NCBI GenBank assembly: GCA_963713505.1
Contig: CAVQMC010000022.1
Location: forward strand, 124,001 to 188,000
DNA length: 64,000 nt
DNA from: CAVQMC01 sp963713505
GTDB taxonomy: Bacteria; Bacteroidota; Ignavibacteria; Ignavibacteriales; Ignavibacteriaceae
Direction: 5' to 3'
Shown: piece by piece, positions 54,345-62,980 of the stretch
Numbering within the stretch: the first letter of the stretch is position 1
How the letters are laid out: each line of letters starts with the position of its first letter
Program-made: the position numbers and the translations under genes
Notes under the pieces: generated by a model
What the model saw: only the letters and a program-made list of their open reading frames with translations
Told to the model about the DNA's origin: nothing
The model's database searches: none

Positions 54345-55106
54345 ATGAATAATCTAATTGATAAAAATGATGTTATAAATCGTTATAAAAATATGACATT
54401 GCAAGAAATTGTAAAAAATGATTTTCAAACGGCAAGTGTATTTGAAAAATATAATCTGGATTTTTGCTGCCGTGGAAACAAAACTATTATAAATGCTTGT
54501 TCAGACCAGAATATTAATGCAGAAGCTGTCGTAAATGATTTGACTGAAATCTTTGAAAAAAAGAACAGAGACTTACCGCATTTTGATGAATGGGAACTAG
54601 ATTTTATGATAGATTATATAATTAATAATCACCATAAATACATTTTAAGAATGATACCGATAATTTCTATGCACTTAGAAAAAGTTGCATCGGTCCATTT
54701 TGAAAATCATCCGGAAATGGTTGAAGCTGCTAAGATATTTTCTGTGGTTTATAAAGACTTAAAGCAGCATATGATAAAAGAAGAACAGATTTTGTTTCCT
54801 TTTATTAAACAACTAGTTAAAGCAAAAAGAAATAACTCAAAAGCAGAACTTCCTTATTTCGGAACTGTTAAAAATCCTATCAGAATGATGATAAAAGAAC
54901 ATGAAACTGCAGGCGATGATTTGTACAAAATTAGAGACCTTACCAATAATTATGCAATTCCCCTTGATGCCTGCAGCACATTTGAAGTAAGTTTAAAGGA
55001 ATTACAGGAATTTGAAGAGGATTTACATAAACATGTTCATCTTGAAAACAACATTTTATTTCCAAAATCTGTTAAATTAGAGGAGGAATTAATTGAGGTT
55101 TTATAA
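54345..55106 (+). CDS. ric: Iron-sulfur cluster repair di-iron protein (RIC/YtfE/ScdA)
   Basis: Repairs Fe-S clusters damaged by NO or peroxide and can itself reduce NO. The N-terminal ScdA domain has LQEIVKNDFQTASVFEKY and the conserved DFCCRGN. The hemerythrin-like domain carries the iron ligands in NNHHKYI, the His of FENHPEM, LKQHMIKEEQILFPF, IKEHETAGDDL and HKHVHLENNILFP. Length 253 residues is slightly above the E. coli protein. AGGAGAA precedes the ATG. The haemoglobin gene follows after 3 bases. Confidence 0.93.
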   Translation: MNNLIDKNDVINRYKNMTLQEIVKNDFQTASVFEKYNLDFCCRGNKTIINACSDQNINAEAVVNDLTEIFEKKNRDLPHFDEWELDFMIDYIINNHHKYILRMIPIISMHLEKVASVHFENHPEMVEAAKIFSVVYKDLKQHMIKEEQILFPFIKQLVKAKRNNSKAELPYFGTVKNPIRMMIKEHETAGDDLYKIRDLTNNYAIPLDACSTFEVSLKELQEFEEDLHKHVHLENNILFPKSVKLEEELIEVL

Positions 55107-55109
55107 AGA

Positions 55110-55508
55110 ATGCTGCAGGACATTCAAAATATTGATGATATTAAGATATTAGTTGATAAATTTTATGAAAAAGTAAATAAGGATGAGCTGCTCTCCCCGA
55201 TCTTTAATGATATTGCTAAAATAGATTGGGAAGAGCATCTTCCAATAATGTATAGTTTCTGGCATACGGTTCTATTTTTTGAAAATGACTACAAAGGGGA
55301 AGCATACAAAAAACATTTGAACTTACCTATAAGCAAATCGCACTTCAAAAAATGGCTGGATTTATTCTTCCAAACATTGGATGAAAACTTTAAAGGTGAA
55401 AAAGTTAACAAAGCAAAAGAAAGTGCTGTTAGAATTGCAGATATTTTCCAAGTTAAGATGGGGATTAAAAAACATAATATTTCTATCGGTGATAACGGCA
55501 AAATTTGA
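55110..55508 (+). CDS. Class III truncated haemoglobin
   Basis: A 132-residue globin. The family build is clear: DDIKILVDKFYEKVNKDELLSPIF, then MYSFWHTVLFFENDYKG with the conserved Trp, and SHFKKWLDLFFQTLDENF, in which His is the proximal haem ligand (motifs cited in part). Class III truncated globins are linked to NO and nitrosative stress in a few bacteria. Directly after ric with a 3-base gap, it is the last gene of the Rrf2 unit, and a hairpin follows. Whether it oxidises NO, reduces it or senses oxygen cannot be read from sequence. Confidence 0.9.
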   Translation: MLQDIQNIDDIKILVDKFYEKVNKDELLSPIFNDIAKIDWEEHLPIMYSFWHTVLFFENDYKGEAYKKHLNLPISKSHFKKWLDLFFQTLDENFKGEKVNKAKESAVRIADIFQVKMGIKKHNISIGDNGKI

Positions 55509-55510
55509 GG

Positions 55511-55539
55511 TATTGAGGAATTCAATATTATTCTTTTTT
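55511..55539 (+). terminator. Terminator after the haemoglobin gene
   Basis: A short stem TATTGA / TCAATA with a 5-base loop, then TTATTCTTTTTT. The stem is weak and AT-rich, but the position is right. Confidence 0.45.
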
Positions 55540-55762
55540 GTATAATCATTCTGAAATCCATATTTATTATAAATCACAGCTTCCCCATCCATTTAAAAAT
55601 TTTTATGCATTCATCCAAAATTATTTGTAAAATAAATCTGATATTTTAATACTCAATTCTGACAATAGTAAAAAAGGATAAAAAATAAATTCGGTTCGTT
55701 CTTAAATATTATTTTCACACATCAGTTAACTTCATCATTCTAATTAATCTATAGGAGGTTAA

Positions 55763-57386
55763 ATGTTAAAACGATTTACGGTAAGCTTATTCTTTTTTGT
55801 TTTCTCATGTTTCATGTTTGGTCAAACATGGACTGAAGTCAGCCAGCTTCCATCACCCAGCCCCAATATAAACTCAATTTCAGTTGTAGATCAAAATACA
55901 ATATGGGTAGCTTGTGATGGTTCAGCAGTATATAAAAGTACAGACGGCGGAGCTACATGGCAATTAAAAGCTCCATCAACCGGACAGAATTTATATGGCA
56001 TTTCTGCAGTTGATGATATGAATTGCTGGGTTGGAACAGGTAATGGTGCAATATATCATACAACTGATGGAGGTAATACCTGGTCACAGCAAATTATTGT
56101 TTCCGGAAGTTTTATAAACGGCATAAAAATGTTTGATGCCAATAATGGTGTTTACGTTGGTGATCCTCCTGGAACCGGACAATCATACCAGTTTAGATAT
56201 ACTACTGATGGAGGAGCTAATTGGACATTATCTCCATCGGCACCAATAGCAGCCAACGAGTTCGGTGTTATAAATGCATGGGATTGGACTGATCAAAATC
56301 ATTTTTGGATTGGCTCTGCAAATATCAATTCTAATGCAACAACAGCAAATGTATTTTATACAACTACAGGATTTACCGGAACTTTTATGACAGCGGATGT
56401 ACCTGGTACAGGCGGCACTCAAGGTTTATATTATCAAGCGGTCGGTTTTACAGATAATATGCATGGTGTCATTGGTTCTAATGGAAATAATATTATGAAA
56501 ACTACTGATGGCGGTGCAACATGGAGCTACGACAAATATTCCTCCTGGTGTTACATCTTTTGCTGCAATAAACATGTACGCTTTTAAAGATGGTTCCAAC
56601 ATTATTAGAATGTCGTTAAATGAAACAACTGGCTATCGAATGTTTATGACAACAGACTATGGTAATACATGGACCGAGGAGACATTACCTGCTGATGCAG
56701 CTACAAATGGTGTACAGCATATGCAGTTCATAAATGAAAATTTGGGCTTTGCTGGATGCGGTGCCGGATATTTTATTAAATATACCGGACCAGTGCCTGT
56801 TGAATTAACTTCGTTTACTGCAAATGCATTAAGCGGAAAAGTTAATTTAAATTGGAAAACTGCAACTGAAACTAATAATCGCGGATTTGAAATTGAAAGA
56901 CAGGTTGTCAATAATGATCAAAAAAGTGAATGGACAACTGTTGGATTTAAAGAAGGCCAGGGTACAACAACCGAACCACAAGATTATTCTTATTCGGATG
57001 ATATTTCGAACTTAACTGCAAATTCTATCAGTTATAGATTGAAACAAGTTGATTTCGACGGCAAAGCGACTTATAGTAAAGTTGTAAATGTTGATAATAT
57101 TATTCCCGCTGAATATGCACTTTATCAGAATTATCCTAATCCGTTCAACCCATCAACTGTTATAAAATATCAACTTCCTGCTGATAACTTTGTAAGTTTG
57201 AAAGTTTATAATTCATTAGGTCAGGAAGTTTCAACATTGGTTAACGGAACAATACAGGCAGGAATTCATCAAGTAACTTTCAATGCTAATAAATTATCTT
57301 CCGGAGTATATTACTATATTTTAAGAATAGGAGATATTAATAATAACTCATTCGTAAAAACCGGAAAGATGATGTTGATGAAGTAA
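55763..57386 (+). CDS. T9SS cargo with BNR/Ycf48-like beta-propeller (one frameshift)
   Basis: Start at ATG 55763 after AGGAGG, with a signal peptide (MLKRFTVSLFFFVFSCFMFG). Then Asp-box repeats, for example STDGGATWQL, HTTDGGNTW, YTTDGGANWTL and KTTDGGATW, form a beta-propeller like those of sialidase/Ycf48 proteins. A beta-sandwich linker (VPVELTSFTAN, then NLNWKTATETNNRGFEIER) leads to the sorting domain LYQNYPNPFNPSTVIKYQL ending KMMLMK. The frame breaks near 56525 inside a repeat (one extra base). Repaired length about 540 residues. Binding target unknown; expected on the cell surface or secreted. Confidence 0.88.
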
Positions 57387-57410
57387 GATTTAAATTTTTA
57401 TCTTATTTAA

Positions 57411-57440
57411 AATGCGGCTTTTACGGCCGCATTTTTTTTG
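57411..57440 (+). terminator. Intrinsic terminator after the beta-propeller gene
   Basis: Stem ATGCGGC / GCCGCAT with a TTTTACG loop, then a run of eight T. Confidence 0.85.
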
Positions 57441-57462
57441 GAATTATAAAATAAAATTTTAT

Positions 57463-57491
57463 TTGACATTTAAATATTCATTGCAGATTTT
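57463..57491 (+). promoter_or_regulatory. Putative promoter of the second cargo gene
   Basis: TTGACA at 57463-57468, a 17-base spacer and GATTTT at 57486-57491. This predicts a leader of about 95 bases before ATG 57592. Confidence 0.4.
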
Positions 57492-57591
57492 TAAAGATTA
57501 CAATTAAAGATAAGGGGAATAGTTCCTTATATACTTCAATAATTTAGTTCGATGACTTATTGTTGAATTAAATTTAATTAACGGAGTAGTT

Positions 57592-58970
57592 ATGAAAAAA
57601 TTCTTTACTATAGTTTCAATGATTTCTTTTCGTTGCAGTTTTAAATTTATATGCACAGCCCGTTGTAAACGGAGATTTAAGTGATGCGGATTATACTACG
57701 ATTGCAGTAAAACAAAACAGTAATGCTGGTTTCGGCAGCGCTATAGATGTTTCCAAAATTGTTTATTATGCGGATGCACCTAATTCAATGTTGTATTTAG
57801 GTTTTGTAGGAAAATTGGATGTAACGAACGATAATGCTTTAGGAGTTTGGTTAAATATTTCAGGTACTGGATCTCCAACCGGATTAGCTGCCGGGTCAAG
57901 TTTAGGATTTTCAGGCGCAGGAAATTATATGGATGGAGATAATGGAAGTAATATAGATTTTAAAGCGGATTTTGAAGTTGATTATATGTTTGCATTTAAT
58001 CCAGGTGGCGGAAACACATCTGTATATTGGGATGCCTCTTCTCATGTCGGCGGCGGATCAGTTGCAGAATATCAAGGTTCATGCGATCAATCCGGTACTC
58101 CTGCTGCAAATAGTAATGCCGGCGGAGGAATTTTTACTCAGAATAGCATAACATTTGCATTTAACAACGGAGGCGGTGCTGATCAAGGTTTGGAAATGGC
58201 AATTCCTTTCTCAGAACTCGGTGCTAACTCAACAATGAGTTTAGAGGCTTTTGCTTTTATTGTTAGTTCTACGGGATATTTTTCCGATGTTACAACTCCT
58301 GGAAATGTAGCTGGCGGAAATCTTGGAAATAATCCGGATTTTAGTACTTTAGCCGGAGGTTCATATCATTCAACTCCGGAAGTTTCTTTACCGGTTGAGT
58401 TAACTTCTTTTAATGCTGATGTAAATAATGGAAATGTTTTCTTAAAATGGGAAACTGCTACAGAAACAAATAATAAAGGATTTTCTGTTGAAAGAAAAAT
58501 TGAAAATCAAAATTGGACAACCATAGGTTTTGTTAATGGTACACGGAAATTCAAATATAAAAAACAATTATAGTTTTTCAGATGATTTAACAAATCTTAA
58601 TGCTTCAAATTTAAGCTACAGACTTAAACAAATAGATATTGATGGGAATTATAAATACAGCAATATTGTTAATGTTGTAAACAGTGTTCCTGATAATTTT
58701 GCACTTTATCAGAATTATCCAAATCCATTCAATCCTTCTACAATTATTAAATATCAAATTCCAAAAGAAGATTTTGTATCGCTTAAGGTTTATAATTCTT
58801 TAGGACAAGTTGTTGCAAATCCTGTAAACGGAATTGTAAATGCCGGAGTTCATCAATTAAATTTTAATGCTTCAAATTTAAGTTCCGGAATTTATTATTA
58901 TGTTTTAAGAGTTGGACAACTAGATAACAGCAAGTTTGTTAAAACTGCTAAGATGATGTTAATTAAATAA
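57592..58970 (+). CDS. T9SS cargo of unknown function (two frameshifts)
   Basis: Start at ATG 57592 after GGAG. The signal peptide is only seen after removing one extra base near 57631: MKKFFTIVSMISF continues VAVLNLYAQPVV. The body (NGDLSDADYTTIAVKQN..., then Gly/Asn-rich strands, MAIPFSELGANS) looks like a beta-sandwich similar to cellulosome/CBM9-like DOMON domains, but I do not recognise the family. The linker LPVELTSFNAD..WETATETNNKGFSVER is shared with the previous gene. After a second break near 58541 (one extra base) comes LYQNYPNPFNPSTIIKYQI, ending KMMLIK. Repaired length about 458 residues. Confidence 0.8.
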
Positions 58971-58982
58971 AAATTTAATTTA

Positions 58983-59018
58983 TTGAGACCGCGGATAATG
59001 CGGTCTCAATTTTAATTT
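58983..59018 (+). terminator. Strong intrinsic terminator after the second cargo gene
   Basis: A perfect 10-bp stem TTGAGACCGC / GCGGTCTCAA with a 7-base loop, followed by TTTTAATTT. Confidence 0.85.
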
Positions 59019-59080
59019 CTATATAAAATATTTTATTATTCTTTAAGATTTATTCTTAATTATTGATTGGTTCTTTCTAA

Positions 59081-60189
59081 ATGAAAATTAAATCTAAATT
59101 CCTGTTTCCTGTTATTGTGATATGTTCTATATTCTTTATAGGATGGGGACAAGTTGGGCATCATATTATCAATTATAATACAATTCTATCTGCTCTCCCC
59201 GAAATGCAATTCTTTAATACCTGGGCCGATTCTTTAGCAGCTCATGGTTCTGATGCTGATTATAGAAAAGATTGGGATCCCAACGAAGCGCCGAAACATT
59301 ATATTGATATTGATAATTATCCTGAATTTGTAGCAAACGGTTTTATCCCTCAAAGTTTTGATTCTTTAGTTGCTATTCATGGTTATTCTTTTGTAATGGA
59401 TCAGGGAATTCTTCCCTGGGCAATCTTAAATACTGCCGATTCATTAAAAGCTGCTTTCGAAATGGATGATATGCATAAAGCTATGTTGGTTGCCGCCGAT
59501 CTCGGGCATTATATTGCCGACGGACATATGCCGCTTCATATTACAAAAAATTATAATGGACAATATACCGGGCAGAATGGTGTTCATTCCCGTTATGAAT
59601 CTAACTTAATCGGAGATTACCAGGATCAAATAGTTTATGATGGAGATAGCCTGCAATATATAGAAAATCTGCCTGACTTTGTTTTTAATATGCTGTATGA
59701 AAATTATCAATATGTGGATTCTGTTTTATATGCAGATTCCGCTGCTTATGCTTTTGCAGGAAGTCATTCTAATTCTGCATACTACAGTAAATTTTGGGAA
59801 ATCGCTAAAAATTTTACAATTGGTTTATTTCAAAAAGCATCATATAGAATTGCATGCGTAATTTATACTGAATGGGTGAATGCCGGCCAGGCCACAGTGT
59901 TAATGAAGAACAAAATAAGTATATTACATTCATTTGAATTATCTCAGAATTATCCTAATCCGTTTAATCCAAGCACTAATATTCAATATACAATAATCAG
60001 TAAGCAATTTGTTACTTTGAAGGTTTATAATGTATTAGGAAAAGAAGTTGCAAGACTTGTTAATGAAAATAAATCTCCAGGAATTTATAGTGTTAAATTT
60101 GATGCAACCAATCTGCCAAGCGGAATATATTTTTATAGATTAAATAATGAAAATAAACTGAAATGAAAAAGATGGTCCTATTAAAGTAA
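59081..60189 (+). CDS. S1/P1-nuclease / zinc phospholipase C-like T9SS cargo (one frameshift near the end)
   Basis: After a signal peptide the mature part starts WGQVGHHI, as in S1/P1-type zinc enzymes whose N-terminal Trp binds zinc. Further ligands are in HYIDIDNYP, the HYIADGHMPLH motif (HxxxDxHxPLH) and VHSRYES. Substrates in the family are single-stranded nucleic acids or phospholipids; which applies here is open. The sorting domain follows (LSQNYPNPFNPSTNIQY, GIYFYRL). The frame stops at 60166, but restoring one A in the AAA run at 60161-60163 continues to MKKMVLLK at 60189, the expected T9SS end. Repaired length about 369 residues. Confidence 0.8.
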
Positions 60190-60224
60190 GATTTAAAATG
60201 GTAGATGGAAGATGTAGAAAGATA

Positions 60225-60362
60225 AAATTAAAAAGTATAAAAAGAACGAATGAATTTTTGCATGATTGCAAGTTTTAATGATGGAGATTTGGATTATTAA
60301 ACCTCAGAGAAAACAGAGTAAACACAGAATTTTGTCAACTTAGCGTTCTTTGCGGTTTTTAT
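60225..60362 (+). repeat. Dispersed intergenic repeat, copy 3
   Basis: An A-rich start, the palindrome TTGCATGATTGCAA near 60258, CTCAGAG/ACACAG blocks and the core CAACTTAGCGTTCTTTGCGG at about 60336-60355. Like copy 1, it follows a T9SS cargo gene directly. Confidence 0.65.
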
Positions 60363-60378
60363 ATGGAATGATTAAAAC

Positions 60379-60406
60379 GGCTGACTGCTCTTAAAAACAA
60401 TCAGCC
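60379..60406. terminator. Hairpin between convergent units
   Basis: GGCTGA / TCAGCC with a loop of 16 bases; on the plus strand TTAATTTTTTT follows, and on the minus strand GTTTTAAT. Probably serves the minus-strand dehydrogenase and the repeat side. Confidence 0.5.
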
Positions 60407-60415
60407 TTAATTTTT

Positions 60416-62118
60416 TTAGGCTTTCATTCTTCTGCCTTGCTCTTCATGAATGAAAAGCCAGCTGCAGATCTTTCCGATATTTATCTCTTCAAAATTATGC
60501 CAGTATGCTTTTGTTCGTACATGCATAGAACTTGTGTCGTTTTCGGGTATTGATTCAACTTCCGCGATAAGTTCCTTAATTCTATTCTGCCATTTCAACA
60601 TATTATTTTTACGCAGATCTACCCAGCCTTCATTTGCCCATGTATTAATATTTTCATCATTTATCGACAATTCATTTTCTCCTCTGAAAGCCGGAATCTT
60701 TAATAATGCTTCCTCTTAAAAGTGAATTACCTTCAGGTAAGAAGAATTGGAATTCCAATTGATAGAATTTCATTTCTTAATTTGTCGTCAACTGTAATAA
60801 TTTCCATGCATTTTTTTGATAATTCGGTTGGATTTGCTTTAACAATATCATGCATTGTTTTGTTGAACAATCTCAGTAAATGAATTTCAAATAATAATTT
60901 TGATAATCTCGGAGGACCGAGTAATTCAAAAGCCACACTGTTTATATTATTTAACTTCTCGAGTTCATCTAATTTTCTTACCGCCATATGCTGCATATAA
61001 CCTGCTCTATATGTCGGTTCCAAAGTTGCATGATCAAGTGAACTAACAATATCATGTCCGGTGTTGCCGCCTTTAATTTCAAAAATTACTACATCCGCAA
61101 TTTCTTCCGGAGTTACAAATTCCATCTGTTTTTGAGCTGTTATGGTTTCAAATTCTCCTCTTGAAAATATTCCGTTCTCGCCGGTATCAATAAATACTGA
61201 TTTTAAAGATTGTCCGGTAGTTTTATACCGTTTATCGGAACAAATTGTAAACTTACCTTTTAGAGGAATTGCTTCGGTTAAAGGAATATCAAAAATTTCA
61301 ATAGGTTTTCCTTTTCTTTTTATCTCACCAAATTCTATTCTTTTCCATGCAATAGCGGCAGTTGGTTTTACTTCTTTTGTGATAGGTCCGTCCGGAGTTC
61401 TTCCCATTAGAAATAAAAGCAGAGTATGGGCACCTGCAATAGAAGATTTGCTTAATAAAACTCTGGAAGGTTTTTCTTCACTGTGCGTATAAGGAATATT
61501 TAAACCCATTCCGCCTGTTCCGCTTGTACCTATTTTCATATAAACTTTTGTCTGAACCTGATTCATCGAACTATATAATAACTGAACATGTCTTATTAAT
61601 TGAGGAATATATTCAGTGCAAATTAATTTTTCGGTTTCTTCTACAATTTCATCATAATTTGCTTTATTTAAAATTGCCCTTTTTATATTCCGGTAGCTTG
61701 TATAAACATCCTGATATGCAATTGCAGTAGCAGTGTTTATACAATCAATAATTATGTCAGGTTTAAATTCATTTAAGAGATGATATACAGAAGAACTTTT
61801 TAAAATATTATCGGAAAGTTCTTCCATAATATCCGTCATTAAAACTTTACGTTTTTCTTTATCGGCGAGAATTTGCAGTCGGTTTAAATCTTTGTATTCA
61901 TATCTTACAAAAATATCTCCGCCCCAGGGAATAAAATAATTTTTCCCTTTTTCAGGAAATTCTTTTTCAAACTTTTTTACAGCTTCTTGTGCTTCATGCA
62001 GAAATAAAGAAGTTATTATTATTTTTTTAGGATTATCTAAAACCAGTTTACGTGCAACCGCACTTCCTACTAAACCAAATCCTCCTAGAACCAATACTGT
62101 TTTGTTCTGTAAATCCAT
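60416..62118 (-). CDS. Large NAD(P)-dependent Rossmann-fold dehydrogenase/epimerase (two frameshifts)
   Basis: The main piece (62118-60733) starts at MDLQNKT after GGGGAAA and has the Rossmann motif VLVLGGFGLVGSAVARKL, then DIIIDCINTATAIAYQD and MKIGTSGTGGMGLNIPYTHS. It breaks at ...IPILLT; one base out it continues PEGNSLLRGS, and after a second break near 60702 it goes on as KIPAFRGENELSIN through KAYWHNFEEINIGKICSWL to the stop at 60416. Both breaks need one base removed; the joined protein has about 566 residues. The short piece 60670-60416 alone would look like an orphan gene. Substrate unknown; SDR/epimerase-like by fold only. Confidence 0.75.
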
Positions 62119-62364
62119 AGTATTTCCCCGTAATAAGTAAATAAATATATACTTCAAAATTACGGTAAACTTTTCAGCGAGGCAATGTTTATCGGAACAA
62201 AAAATAATAGACTTTTTTTAAGTGAAAATCCGGTGTATTGGAAATCAAATCTAATTTTAATTAAAAAATAAAATACAATAAATTGCTTAACAAAAATTTC
62301 ATTGTTAAATTATAATTCTATTTTAAAATATTTAATATTCAATTTGAAATTCTGGTGATAATCG

Positions 62365-62835
62365 ATGAAAGTAGCCGATCTTCTTAATGAAAAAGTAATA
62401 ATTGCAGATTTAAAGAGCCGGGAAAAAATAGGCGTGATTAACGAAATGATTGATCTATTTAAGGGTGATGCGAGAATAAGAGATCTTGAAAAGGTTAAGA
62501 ATTCCGTTCTTGAAAGAGAAAAAATTATGTCTACCGGTGTTGGAAAGGGTTTTGCAATTCCACATGGAAAAACTAATGCTGTAAATGAAATTTTGGCTGC
62601 TTTCGGAAAAACCAAAGACCCAATTGATTATCAATCTTTAGATAATAATCCTGTTAACCTTGTTTTTCTTTTAGTTGGAAAAGATAATCTGGTTAGTACC
62701 CATATAAAACTTTTAAGCAGAATTTCCCGTATGATGAATAAAGATGAATTCAGAGATCAATTAATAAATGCCGAAACTAAACAGGAAATTTTAGAACTTT
62801 TCAAAAAAGAAGAAGAAAATTATTTTGAAGTTTGA
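62365..62835 (+). CDS. PTS EIIA-type (PtsN-like) phosphocarrier protein
   Basis: The 156-residue protein has the EIIA fructose/nitrogen-type domain: REKIGVINEMIDLFK, VLEREKIMSTGVGKGFAIPHGK, in which His is the phosphorylation site, and LVFLLVGKDNLVSTHIKLLSRISR (motifs cited in part). No permease or EI/HPr gene lies nearby, so a regulatory PtsN role is likelier than sugar transport. It stands upstream of hisS with a 145-base gap. Confidence 0.85.
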   Translation: MKVADLLNEKVIIADLKSREKIGVINEMIDLFKGDARIRDLEKVKNSVLEREKIMSTGVGKGFAIPHGKTNAVNEILAAFGKTKDPIDYQSLDNNPVNLVFLLVGKDNLVSTHIKLLSRISRMMNKDEFRDQLINAETKQEILELFKKEEENYFEV

Positions 62836-62980
62836 TTAATAAGTTAATTCCTACCGCTAAAATTCATCTTCTGTACAAATTTATATCTATCTTTTAAAAG
62901 TTATTTAATATCTTTATAAATTCAATTATTTTTAATTTTTAAAAATATTTCACCGGTATTTACACAATTTGGTAATAATA

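Noticed and set aside
60416..60670. Separate small protein of 84 residues
   Set aside because: It joins in frame, after two single-base corrections, to the upstream dehydrogenase.
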